10,351 nucleotides of DNA from Planctomycetota bacterium (GTDB lineage Bacteria; Planctomycetota; Planctomycetia; Pirellulales; Lacipirellulaceae). Shown in pieces: positions 1 through 7,049 of this stretch. A program made the position numbers and the translations under genes. Under the pieces are notes generated by a model. The model was not told where the DNA came from, searched no databases, and worked only from the letters and a program-made list of their open reading frames with translations. Location: assembly GCA_022615465.1 (NCBI GenBank), contig JAKEGR010000153.1, positions 1-10,351 of the forward strand, in the 5' to 3' direction. Positions within the stretch are counted from its first letter, which is position 1; each line of letters opens with the position of its first letter.

Positions 1-46
1 CTGATAACAAGCACCAGCACGGTGGCCTGCTGGCTGGGCATCTCGG

Positions 47-70
47 AAAAAAGTCGCGAAACTTCTCGCG
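47..70 (-). terminator. intrinsic terminator after the EF-P-like gene
   Basis: Read on the minus strand, the stretch gives stem CGCGA, a short loop, then TCGCG (a further G-T pair extends it). After two bases it runs into six T residues, the complement of A47-A52. It begins 28 nt past the stop codon at 99-101, where a terminator for this leftward gene is expected. The stem is short but GC-rich, and the T-run makes this the best intrinsic terminator in the window. Confidence 0.6.
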
Positions 71-98
71 GCCATTGTCTCGGCCCGCGGAGCAAATT

Positions 99-662
99 TC
101 ATGCTCGGGCCACGAAATCACCGGTGCGCGTGTCGACTCGGACCATTTCGCCCTCTTTGAGATATTCGGGAACCTGAATCTGAAAGCCTGTCTCAAGGGT
201 TGCCGGCTTTGTGCGTGACGTGGCCGAGTTGCCGCGCACGGCCGGGTCGCATTGCGTGATCTTAAGGTCGACGGCCGTGGGCAATTGAATGCCGACGCAC
301 TCGCCGTTGTAAATCAGCACGAGCATCCCTTGCAGGTCTTCGGTAATGTACTGAAGCTCGTTGGCCACATCGTCGCGAGTGATTGCGTACTGGTTGAAAT
401 CCACCTGGTCGAGAAAGAAAGCATTCTCCGCGTCGGCATACATAAAGGTCACTTCGCGGCGGTGGAAATCGGCTTCGTCGAGGCTATCCCCCCCCTTGAG
501 CGTGATGTCGGCTTTCTGCCTGTTGACCAGGTTGCGAGCACGGTACTTGTAGAGCGTGGCGCCGCCGCGGGCCGAGGGCGACTGTACATGAACGCCCTCG
601 ATCAAGAACGGAGCGCCATTTTGAACCACAACGGAGCCGGGTTTGATATCTTTGGCAAGCAT
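99..662 (-). CDS. elongation factor P-like protein (YeiP/EfpL type)
   Basis: This 187-residue protein has the three-domain EF-P layout: an N-terminal KOW-like domain (about 1-63), then two OB-type domains (about 64-127 and 128-187). EF-P proteins bind ribosomes stalled at proline runs, between the P and E sites, and promote peptide bond formation. The loop QSPSARGGATLYK (residues 27-39) is the longer form seen in the YeiP/EfpL subgroup, with Arg32 where canonical EF-P has its modified Lys or Arg. The C-terminal part, with the segments LPTAVDL, TKPATLETG and IQVPEYL, is strongly family-typical. An unmodified Arg tip would need no EpmA/EpmB-type modification; that is inferred from the EfpL family. 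The ATG at 662-660 gives the usual family N-terminus, though no clear Shine-Dalgarno precedes it. The gene diverges from the regulator at 863 and is followed by a terminator. Confidence 0.9.
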   Translation of the reverse strand: MLAKDIKPGSVVVQNGAPFLIEGVHVQSPSARGGATLYKYRARNLVNRQKADITLKGGDSLDEADFHRREVTFMYADAENAFFLDQVDFNQYAITRDDVANELQYITEDLQGMLVLIYNGECVGIQLPTAVDLKITQCDPAVRGNSATSRTKPATLETGFQIQVPEYLKEGEMVRVDTRTGDFVARA

Positions 663-739
663 GAGGGCTAGTGGCTAGGGACAGGCAGGTTGCCATGCTC
701 GACAGGGCAACTCGCCGAGAAGCAGAGTCTGGAAAGGCC

Positions 740-754
740 TGGCACCAGTTTAGC
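740..754 (+). promoter_or_regulatory. possible sigma-54 (-24/-12) promoter, weak
   Basis: TGGCACCAGTTTAGC has GG and GC separated by exactly 10 bases, as in the consensus TGGCAC-N5-TTGC, with one mismatch in the -12 element (TAGC). It lies about 109 nt before the regulator's ATG, so a self-activating promoter for that sigma-54 activator is conceivable. On the other strand the same bases overlap a weak -35/-10 pair (TTGGCC, 17 nt, TAAACT) that could serve the leftward EF-P-like gene. A TGGCAC match is expected a few times by chance in 10 kb, so this is only a candidate. Confidence 0.25.
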
Positions 755-862
755 GGCAACACGGCGGCAGGCCAATTGGTCGGCAAGTTGGACAGGAGGA
801 AAGCCTGGCGCCGACAAGCGACGCCCCTTTTCGTTCGACGAGGCCGGTCGTATCATCGAGGC

Positions 863-2266
863 ATGCCTGCAAAACCCTCATCGGTCGCAACTGCCGGCCC
901 ACCGATCCAGGTGCTGGTGATCGACAACGATCCCGCCCATGCCGAGGCGATGGCGGACAGCTTGCGCAGTGTCGGGTTTGCCTGTACCGTGGCCACGAGC
1001 GGACGTGAAGGGGTTGAGGAGCTTGAACGGGCGACCTACGAGATCGTGATCACCGATCTAAAAATGCCCGAGGTAGGCGGCCTGGAGGTTCTGGCCACCT
1101 GCAAGCAACTGCAGCCGGATGCCGAGGTGATTCTGGTCACTGGCCATGGCACCATCGAGTCGGCCGTCGAGGCGATGCGGCGCGGGGCGTTCAACTACCT
1201 CTTGAAGCCCCTCGATTTGAAGCAGCTTCGCGCGGTCGTGGAAAATACGGCGAGGAGCCAATATCTCCGCCGCGCGAATGCCGAACTGCACCGCCGGCTC
1301 GACGAACGGTTTGGCTTCGAGGGCGTGGTTGGCAACACTCCGCAGATGCACGACGTGGTTGCCAAGCTGCAACGGATCGCGCCGACCGACGCGACGGTCC
1401 TCATCCAAGGCGATACCGGGACCGGCAAAGAGCTTGTGGCCAAGGCGATCCATCAGAACAGTCCGCGAAAGAAGCGGCCCTTCGTGCCGCTCAACTGCGC
1501 TGCCTTAAGTGAACACATCCTGGAGAGTGAACTCTTCGGCCATGTAAGAGGCGCGTTTACCGACGCGTCCAACGATCGGCAAGGGAAATTCGAATATGCC
1601 GATGGCGGCACGCTGTTCCTCGATGAAGTGGGGGATATGCCCCTGCCGACGCAGATCAAGCTGCTCCGCGTGCTGGAAAGCGGCGAGATCACCCGTGTTG
1701 GCTCCAACGAGCCGGTCAAAGTGAATGTGCGGATTCTTTCGGCCACCAACCGCGACTTGGAGCGGGCGATTGCCGCCGGTACATTTCGTGAAGACTTGTA
1801 TCACCGCCTGAAGGTGATCACGATTCGTCTGCCGCGGCTGGCCGAACGGCTGGAAGACATCCCCCTCTTGATCGATTATTTCCTCAAGGAACAGTGCAAG
1901 CGGCACCACAAGACGGTGCGCAGCATTGCGCCGGCCGCGCGGCGACGGCTGCTGGCTTTCGATTGGCCCGGCAATGTCCGTCAATTGCGAAACGTGATTG
2001 AGAGCATGGTAGTCGTCGATTACGACGAAGTTCTGGACCTCGACGACCTTCCAATGGAGTTGCTCCCGCCCGATGGTGACGTCGCGGCAGATCGCGGTGC
2101 GGACGGTCTGCACGACCTGGTCGGCAAACCGATGTCCGAGATCGAGTCGCTATTCATTGCCGAAACGCTCAAAATAACGGGCGGCAATCGCGAAGAGGCG
2201 GCCGAAATGTTGGGCATCGGCGAACGTACATTGTATCGAAAAATTAAGGAGTACGGGCTGTCGTAA
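863..2266 (+). CDS. sigma-54-dependent response regulator, NtrC/AtoC type
   Basis: This 467-residue protein has three parts. A receiver domain (about 15-130) carries phospho-acceptor Asp65 (TDLKMP), switch Thr93 and Lys115. An AAA+ sigma-54 interaction domain (about 153-390) has Walker A GDTGTGKE (183-190), Walker B TLFLDE (250-255) and arginine-finger candidates Arg309 and Arg315 in FREDLYHR. A Fis-type helix-turn-helix occupies about 428-467 ([18 protein letters not shown]). Such proteins remodel sigma-54 RNA polymerase after phosphorylation by a sensor kinase; none is nearby. Two oddities: the sigma-54-contacting loop is GAFTDA (230-235), not GAFTGA, and the acidic-pocket pair reads Asp21-Asn22. 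The frame stays open back to a GTG at 671, adding 64 residues without domain character, so the ATG at 863, 14 residues before the receiver, is preferred; its ribosome site is weak. Target genes cannot be told. Confidence 0.93.
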   Translation: MPAKPSSVATAGPPIQVLVIDNDPAHAEAMADSLRSVGFACTVATSGREGVEELERATYEIVITDLKMPEVGGLEVLATCKQLQPDAEVILVTGHGTIESAVEAMRRGAFNYLLKPLDLKQLRAVVENTARSQYLRRANAELHRRLDERFGFEGVVGNTPQMHDVVAKLQRIAPTDATVLIQGDTGTGKELVAKAIHQNSPRKKRPFVPLNCAALSEHILESELFGHVRGAFTDASNDRQGKFEYADGGTLFLDEVGDMPLPTQIKLLRVLESGEITRVGSNEPVKVNVRILSATNRDLERAIAAGTFREDLYHRLKVITIRLPRLAERLEDIPLLIDYFLKEQCKRHHKTVRSIAPAARRRLLAFDWPGNVRQLRNVIESMVVVDYDEVLDLDDLPMELLPPDGDVAADRGADGLHDLVGKPMSEIESLFIAETLKITGGNREEAAEMLGIGERTLYRKIKEYGLS

Positions 2267-2326
2267 GCTCCGTGGCACCGGGTTGTCGCCGTGCAATCGG
2301 CAGCCACCCTGCCCGATATACGGCTC

Positions 2327-2415
2327 GCGGCCTGAATTGATACTAAGCGCGAAGCGCCAGTGAGGGGGTTCCCTCGCTGGCGCTTCTCGCTTAGCGTGGG
2401 ATGTCTCATTCCTGG
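2327..2415 (+). repeat. dispersed hairpin element, copy A
   Basis: This 89-bp element begins 61 nt after the regulator's stop. Its centre (2343-2394) folds into a 24-position stem with a GGTT loop: 22 Watson-Crick pairs, one T-G pair (2361-2376) and one mismatch (2350-2387). The outer right flank (2393-2415) is identical over 23 nt to the reverse complement of 8950-8972, and the left part (2327-2364) matches the complement of 9009-9046 at 32 of 38 positions. It has no coding content and no T-run, so it is not a standard intrinsic terminator, though a 3'-end role is possible. The copy at 8950-9046 lies in the opposite orientation. Confidence 0.85.
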
Positions 2416-2447
2416 CCGCAAGCAGTATGAATCGCTGAAACGCGCTG

Positions 2448-2475
2448 TTCGATGCGTGGAACAATGCGGTACAAT
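2448..2475 (+). promoter_or_regulatory. possible -35/-10 promoter for the small Cys-rich gene
   Basis: TACAAT (2470-2475) matches the -10 consensus at 5 of 6 positions. It lies 16 nt after a poor -35 match (TTCGAT, 2448-2453) and 50 nt before the ATG at 2526. It falls between repeat copy A and the gene, where a promoter would be expected if the repeat ends the upstream transcript. The -35 is weak, so this rests on position and the -10 alone. Confidence 0.3.
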
Positions 2476-2525
2476 TCACCGACAAGGGATAGTTCTGTCG
2501 GGTAACTGATCCAGGGAGACGGGCC

Positions 2526-2732
2526 ATGACGTGCGTTCACATGCAGCAGCTTTACAGACTCTGTCAAGAACAAGATCTGAAGCTTGGTGGCGCGGATCTG
2601 ATTCGCGTGTTGTGCAAGCAGTGTGATGCGGAAGAGGTGTGTCCCTCGATGCTGACGGATGAGTACGACGCCAAGCAGTCGCAGCCGGTGAGCGACAAGC
2701 CAACGAAAGCGGCGCCGGATGCCGCTTCGTGA
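2526..2732 (+). CDS. small cysteine-rich protein, possible zinc binder
   Basis: This 68-residue protein of unknown function has a clear ribosome site, GGGAG at 2514-2518, seven bases before the ATG, one of the few good ones in the window. Residues 1-47 carry Cys3, His5, Cys13, a CxxC pair (Cys30, Cys33) and Cys39, which could make one zinc site; residues 48-68 are a polar, probably disordered tail. It has no signal peptide or membrane segment, so it is likely cytoplasmic. It sits 81 nt before mutL on the same strand and could share its transcript, but nothing shows a repair role. I do not recognise a named family. Codon use resembles the neighbours. Confidence 0.75.
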   Translation: MTCVHMQQLYRLCQEQDLKLGGADLIRVLCKQCDAEEVCPSMLTDEYDAKQSQPVSDKPTKAAPDAAS

Positions 2733-2813
2733 CGGATCGGCGGAAGGCAGTTTGTTTGTGATGCTGCTGCCAAGTCGTCAGCCGTCATGCCTTGAAAGCT
2801 TTTTTGTCTCACC

Positions 2814-4736
2814 ATGCCAACAATTCGACAACTACCTCCGAGCGTGGTGAACAAGATCGCGGCGGGCGAGGTGATCGAGCGGCCAGCCAGCGTGGTGAAG
2901 GAGTTGCTGGAAAATGCCGTCGACGCCGGGGCGACGCGGATCGACCTGTTGCTTGACAAAGGCGGCAGCGAAGTGATCCGCGTGGCCGACAACGGCAGTG
3001 GGATTGCGGCCGAGGAGTTGCCGCTGGCCGTAGCCAGCCATGCCACCAGCAAGATCCGCTCGGCCGACGACTTATTTTCCGTCGGTACACTTGGTTTTCG
3101 CGGCGAGGCGCTGGCGTCCATTGCCGAGGTAAGTCGCCTGCTGTTGCGGAGCCGAACCGCCGACGCCGAGGGTGGCGCGGAGCTCGAAGTCGTGGGCGGC
3201 GCGGCAGGACCGATGACGCCGGTTGGTTGTCCGGTTGGCACGGCGATTGAAGTGCGAAACCTGTTCTTCAACACGCCGGTGCGGCATAAATTCCTGCGGT
3301 CGACTCAGACCGAGATGGGACATTCGGTGGAGGCGATGACGCGATTGGCGATTGCTCATCCGCGGATTCACTTCACACTCTCGCATAATGGACGGCAGAT
3401 GCACGACCTGCCGCCGGTTGACGACATCCGAGCGCGGATCGCCGCGTTCTTCGGCGACGACTTGGCGGGCGATCTGATCGAGATTCAAAGTACGCACGAC
3501 GGCATCACGCTGAGCGGCTACGTCGCGAATCCGATGCACAGCCGGGCGACGGGCCGGATGCAGTATCTGTTCCTCAATGGCCGGGCGATTCGCGACCGCG
3601 CGCTGCAGCACGCGCTCGGCGAAGCCTATCGCGGCTTGCTGCTCGTGGGGCGGCAGCCGATTTGCTTCTTGCGGCTTGAGATGCCGGCGGAACAGGTCGA
3701 CGTAAATGTCCACCCGACCAAGCAGGAGGTGCGTTTTCAGGATTCGGGACGACTGTACAGCCAGTTGCTTGGCACGCTGCGTTCGAAATTCTTGACGACC
3801 GACCTCCGGGCCCGTGGCGGCTCGCCGGGCTTGCCGCGATCACCCGACGAGGAAGCGACATCCGCCGCAGCCGGTGCCAGCCAGCTCGTTGAGTGGGCAA
3901 AACAGCAACTTGGACAGAGGCCGAGCGATCGCACCGCGGCGCCATCAGGGTATCTGGACGACATGAAAGCCGGGACGCGCGGCCCCGCGCGTCCGGAAGG
4001 CGAGGAGTTGCGGTTGCATCGAATCGACTTGCCGCCATTCAAGCCGTTTGATGCCGGCCGTGTTTCAACGCGGGCCATGGAACGACCGGGGGACGAGGGC
4101 AAGCCTGCCAGCGACAGCAGTCCTTCGCCTGTTTCTTCGGGTTTCATGCTTCAACGAACAAGCCCCGCCCATCACGCGCTCCAGGTTCATAACCGATATC
4201 TTGTCGTCGAGACGGAAACCGGCATTGAAGTGATCGACCAGCATGCATTGCACGAACGGATTCTCTACGAGCAGATTCGTGAAAACGTGCTGGCCGGGGC
4301 GCTAGAATCGCAAAAATTGCTCGTTCCCGAACCGGTGGATTTGACGGCAACGGAAGCGGCGGCCGCTTTGGAGTACGCGGAGCTCTTGGCAAGGCTAGGC
4401 GTCGAGGTGCAGCCGTTTGGCGGTGAGACGGTATTGGTTTCAAGTTTTCCGGCAATGTTGGCCAATATGAGCCCAGCGGAGGTGCTGCGCGACTTGGTCG
4501 AGAAACTGCTCTCCGGCGGCAAGCTTCCCGACGCACGCGACTTGCTCGACGAGTTGCTGCACATGATCGCCTGCAAGGCAGCGATCAAGTTTGGCGACCG
4601 GCTGACGGCCGAGGAAATCGACGCCTTGCTCTCGCAACGGCATTTGGCGCAAGATCAGCACCATTGTCCGCACGGCCGCCCAACCGCCCTGGTATTCACT
4701 CGCGACGATTTGGACCGACAATTCCAGCGGATTTGA
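2814..4736 (+). CDS. mutL: DNA mismatch repair endonuclease MutL
   Basis: This 640-residue, full-length MutL couples mismatch recognition by MutS to strand incision and removal. The N-terminal GHKL ATPase (about 1-330) shows KIAAGEV (14-20), catalytic Glu30 with Asn34 (KELLENAVDAGA), DNGSGI (59-64) and TLGFRGEAL. A low-complexity linker spans about 335-455. The C-terminal dimerisation/endonuclease domain has the metal-binding motif DQHALHERILYE (475-486, matching DQHA-x2-E-x4-E), ACK (586-588) and CPHGRP (618-623). All the motifs of the nicking type are intact, so this MutL should cut DNA itself, as in bacteria lacking MutH. The ATG at 2814 gives the family-typical start, although no strong ribosome site is visible. 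It follows the small cysteine-rich gene by 81 nt and precedes aroDE by 140 nt. Confidence 0.97.
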   Translation: MPTIRQLPPSVVNKIAAGEVIERPASVVKELLENAVDAGATRIDLLLDKGGSEVIRVADNGSGIAAEELPLAVASHATSKIRSADDLFSVGTLGFRGEALASIAEVSRLLLRSRTADAEGGAELEVVGGAAGPMTPVGCPVGTAIEVRNLFFNTPVRHKFLRSTQTEMGHSVEAMTRLAIAHPRIHFTLSHNGRQMHDLPPVDDIRARIAAFFGDDLAGDLIEIQSTHDGITLSGYVANPMHSRATGRMQYLFLNGRAIRDRALQHALGEAYRGLLLVGRQPICFLRLEMPAEQVDVNVHPTKQEVRFQDSGRLYSQLLGTLRSKFLTTDLRARGGSPGLPRSPDEEATSAAAGASQLVEWAKQQLGQRPSDRTAAPSGYLDDMKAGTRGPARPEGEELRLHRIDLPPFKPFDAGRVSTRAMERPGDEGKPASDSSPSPVSSGFMLQRTSPAHHALQVHNRYLVVETETGIEVIDQHALHERILYEQIRENVLAGALESQKLLVPEPVDLTATEAAAALEYAELLARLGVEVQPFGGETVLVSSFPAMLANMSPAEVLRDLVEKLLSGGKLPDARDLLDELLHMIACKAAIKFGDRLTAEEIDALLSQRHLAQDQHHCPHGRPTALVFTRDDLDRQFQRI

Positions 4737-4773
4737 TTCGCGATTCGTCTTGAATAAGAATAGAATAAGCGGT

Positions 4774-4790
4774 CAAGTCGCCGGGACTTG
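4774..4790 (+). other. short perfect hairpin between mutL and aroDE
   Basis: CAAGTC and GACTTG form a perfect 6-bp stem around the loop GCCGG, 37 nt after the mutL stop. No T-run follows, so it is not a standard intrinsic terminator; it may protect the mutL mRNA end or sit in the aroDE leader. It covers the upstream in-frame GTG at 4790, which counts mildly against translation starting there. Confidence 0.35.
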
Positions 4791-4876
4791 TGATGAATCC
4801 GCTCTTCCGCGGCGGGTTGAGTCGCGGTCCCCATGAATCCTGTTTCGACGTGTATTATCGTCCGCCGACTTATCCA

Positions 4877-6373
4877 ATGATTTGCGTTAGCATAGGCCGC
4901 AGCCGTCACAGACACATGCTTGCCGAGCACAAGCACCTTGTTGAGCAAGGCGCCAGGTTGGTTGAGCTGCGCCTCGACTACATCGGTTCGAGGGTGAACA
5001 TCCAGCGACTGCTCAAGGACAGGCCGTGCGCGACGATTGTCACTGTCCGCCGTGAACAAGACGGTGGCAAATTCACCGGCAGCGAGGATACGCGGCTCAC
5101 CATGCTCCGCCAGGCGATTGTCAATGGCGTCGAGTACATCGATTTGGAAGAAGACGTTGCGGGCATGATTCCGCGTTTTGGCAAGACGAAGCGAATCATC
5201 AGTTACCATAGTTTTCGCAACACGCCGGACAATTTGCGGGAGTTGCACACGCGGATGAAATCGCTTGATGCGGATGTCGTAAAAATTACCACGATGGCCA
5301 ATCAACCGCGCGACAATGTGCGGATCCTCGAGATGGTGCAGGAAAGCGACTTTCCCACGGTGGGAATGTGCATGGGCGATATCGGCACGCCATCGCGTAT
5401 TTTGGGAGCGAAGTTTGGTGCTGCGTTTACGTATGCGACGTTTCATCACGAGCGAGTGCTGGCCCCTGGGCAACTCAGCTACGACCAAATGGTAAACGTC
5501 TATCGGCACAATAGCATTGGGCGAGAGACGGCCGTGTACGGCGTGATCGCCGACCCGATCGGCCACAGCCTTAGCCCGCAGGTGCATAATGCCGCGTTTG
5601 GCGAGCTAGGGATCGATGCCGTCTACGTGCCGTTCCGTGTGCCGTTTGATACACTGGGCCAATTCATGGAGGACGCGCCGCGGCTGCCGATCCGCGGCCT
5701 GAGCGTAACGATTCCCCACAAGGAAACGATAGCCAAGTTCCTGACCAAGGTAGACCCGGCGGTGAAAGGGATCGGGGCGGTGAATACCGTGGTGTTCAAA
5801 GACAGTCAGGTAATCGGATACAACACCGATTATAAGGCGGCCATGGACTGTCTGGAGCATGCGCTTGGCGGCGTGCCAGCGACGCCCAAGGAAGCAAGTC
5901 CGCTGAAGGGCAAGCACGTCCTCGTACTCGGGGCAGGGGGGGTGGCGAGGGCGATCATGTACGGGCTGCAGCGGCGTGGCGCGAGGTCGGTCATCGCCAG
6001 CCGGACGAAGTCGCGAGCGCAGATCCTGGCCGAGACGTTTCAAGGTCGGGCCGTCGATTGGCAAGCACGGCATACTGCCGACGTGGAAATCGTCATCAAC
6101 TGTACGCCCGTGGGCATGCATCCGAACGTCGACGAGACACCCTTCAATAAGTCGCATCTCAAGCCATCAACGATTGTGTTCGACACCGTCTATAATCCCG
6201 AGTCGACGCTGTTCTTGAAGGAAGCGCGATCGCATGGTTGCAAAGTGGTGACGGGCGTGGAGATGTTTATCCGTCAGGCAGCGTTGCAATTCTTGCTTTT
6301 CACTGCTTGCGAGGCACCTAACGCACTGATGCGTGAAACCCTTATGCGGGCGATCGGACCAGTGCGATTTTGA
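4877..6373 (+). CDS. aroDE: bifunctional 3-dehydroquinate dehydratase (type I) / shikimate dehydrogenase
   Basis: This 498-residue fusion catalyses two successive cytoplasmic shikimate-pathway steps: dehydration of 3-dehydroquinate, then NADPH reduction of 3-dehydroshikimate. Residues 1-215 are type I dehydroquinase: ELRLDYIG, TVRR, catalytic His111 (SYHSF) and Schiff-base Lys136 (VVKIT). Residues 219-498 are shikimate dehydrogenase: substrate-binding SLSPQVHN, Lys282 (VTIPHK) and Asp318 (YNTDY), nucleotide loop GAGGV (352-356), SRTKSR suggesting NADP preference, and GVEMFIRQAALQF near the end. The fusion is known from plants and from bacteria including PVC members. The frame is open upstream to GTG 4790 and ATG 4793, but ATG 4877 starts exactly at the first strand of the AroD barrel, so it is preferred. 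aroK, two reactions of this protein later, follows after 76 nt. Confidence 0.95.
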   Translation: MICVSIGRSRHRHMLAEHKHLVEQGARLVELRLDYIGSRVNIQRLLKDRPCATIVTVRREQDGGKFTGSEDTRLTMLRQAIVNGVEYIDLEEDVAGMIPRFGKTKRIISYHSFRNTPDNLRELHTRMKSLDADVVKITTMANQPRDNVRILEMVQESDFPTVGMCMGDIGTPSRILGAKFGAAFTYATFHHERVLAPGQLSYDQMVNVYRHNSIGRETAVYGVIADPIGHSLSPQVHNAAFGELGIDAVYVPFRVPFDTLGQFMEDAPRLPIRGLSVTIPHKETIAKFLTKVDPAVKGIGAVNTVVFKDSQVIGYNTDYKAAMDCLEHALGGVPATPKEASPLKGKHVLVLGAGGVARAIMYGLQRRGARSVIASRTKSRAQILAETFQGRAVDWQARHTADVEIVINCTPVGMHPNVDETPFNKSHLKPSTIVFDTVYNPESTLFLKEARSHGCKVVTGVEMFIRQAALQFLLFTACEAPNALMRETLMRAIGPVRF

Positions 6374-6417
6374 AGTCGGAGGGTACGTCGCCGGCCGATA
6401 ACCGGAGAAAACGAAGA

Positions 6418-6433
6418 GGCCGCCTGAGCGGCC
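6418..6433 (+). other. short GC hairpin between aroDE and aroK
   Basis: GGCCGC and GCGGCC form a perfect 6-bp stem around CTGA, 44 nt after the aroDE stop and 16 nt before the aroK ATG. No T-run follows on the plus strand. It could affect ribosome access to aroK or be chance in GC-rich DNA. Confidence 0.3.
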
Positions 6434-6449
6434 GGATGGACCCAGTCAC

Positions 6450-6977
6450 ATGACAGACTCGTTGGACGCACCCATTTTTCTGATCGGCTACCGCGGTACG
6501 GGCAAGACGACCGTGGCGCAGTTGCTAGCGGATCGTCTCGGCTGGGACTGGATCGATGCCGATGATGAGATCGAGCAGCGAGCGGGTAAGTCGATCTCGG
6601 CCATCTTCGCGGATAAAGGGGAAGCCGCGTTTCGCGATATGGAGTCCCAGATCGTTGCTGAACTGAGCCGAAGGCGGGGATCTGTCGTTGCCCTGGGCGG
6701 CGGGGCTGTGCTGCGCGAGGAGAATCGTGCGGCCATACGACGGTTTGGGCGCGTCGTATGGCTCACGGCGAAGGCCGACGCGGTGGCCCAACGGCTGGCG
6801 GCGGACGAAAACACCGTGAGCCGCCGCCCCGATTTGACGCCATCCGGCGGACTGGCTGAAATCCAGGCTCTATTGGCAATTCGGGAGCCGATCTACCGCG
6901 CATGTGCTACGCTTGAGGTCGATACGGAACTAAGAACGCCCCGGGAAATCGTTGACGAAATCGTTACCCGTTTATGA
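6450..6977 (+). CDS. aroK: shikimate kinase
   Basis: This 175-residue cytoplasmic enzyme phosphorylates shikimate with ATP to give shikimate 3-phosphate, the step after the AroE half of its upstream neighbour. It shows Walker A GYRGTGKT (13-20), shikimate-binding Asp36 and Asp38, Arg62 in FRDME, the glycine triplet 83-85 (LGGGAV), lid Arg126 in SRRPDL and Arg145 in REPIYR. Length and motif order are typical of AroK/AroL. The ATG at 6450 puts Walker A at the usual distance, though the ribosome site is weak. The 76-nt gap to aroDE suggests one operon. Whether the organism has a second shikimate kinase cannot be told. Confidence 0.96.
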   Translation: MTDSLDAPIFLIGYRGTGKTTVAQLLADRLGWDWIDADDEIEQRAGKSISAIFADKGEAAFRDMESQIVAELSRRRGSVVALGGGAVLREENRAAIRRFGRVVWLTAKADAVAQRLAADENTVSRRPDLTPSGGLAEIQALLAIREPIYRACATLEVDTELRTPREIVDEIVTRL

Positions 6978-6986
6978 CAAGGTTGT

Positions 6987-7003
6987 CACTGGTTCTGCCA
7001 GTG
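6987..7003 (+). other. hairpin after aroK, possible weak terminator
   Basis: CACTGG and CCAGTG form a perfect 6-bp stem with loop TTCTG, starting 10 nt after the aroK stop. The following bases are CTTGCCCC, without a T-run. It could partly end or protect the aro transcript, but the 72-nt gap also allows read-through to the next gene. Confidence 0.3.
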
Positions 7004-7049
7004 CTTGCCCCGGATGCCGTTGTCTGTACTGGTTGAATCAGCAACCTGA

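Noticed and set aside
1..41. Possible gene start on the minus strand at the left edge (ATG 41-39, reading MPSQQATVLVLVI)
   Set aside because: Only 13 codons are visible, and the ATG lies 6 nt past an intrinsic terminator with no ribosome site.
252..671. 139-codon open frame on the plus strand
   Set aside because: It lies wholly opposite the clearly recognised EF-P-like gene and has no recognisable domain.
794..799. Strong ribosome-site-like AGGAGG
   Set aside because: No ATG, GTG or TTG lies within 5-12 bases downstream, and the regulator frame has no start there.
671..862. N-terminal extension of the response regulator from GTG 671
   Set aside because: The extra 64 residues are Arg-rich with no domain character and overlap the divergent spacer; receiver domains start close to the ATG at 863.
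2020..2421. Minus-strand frames here and a plus-strand frame near 8950-8975 sharing the peptide RPGMRHPTL
   Set aside because: The shared peptide is just the conserved flank of the hairpin element read in one frame; no gene-like features otherwise.
4790..4876. Upstream start (GTG 4790 or ATG 4793) for aroDE
   Set aside because: The 29 added residues match no part of the AroD fold, the region contains a hairpin, and ATG 4877 begins exactly at the domain.
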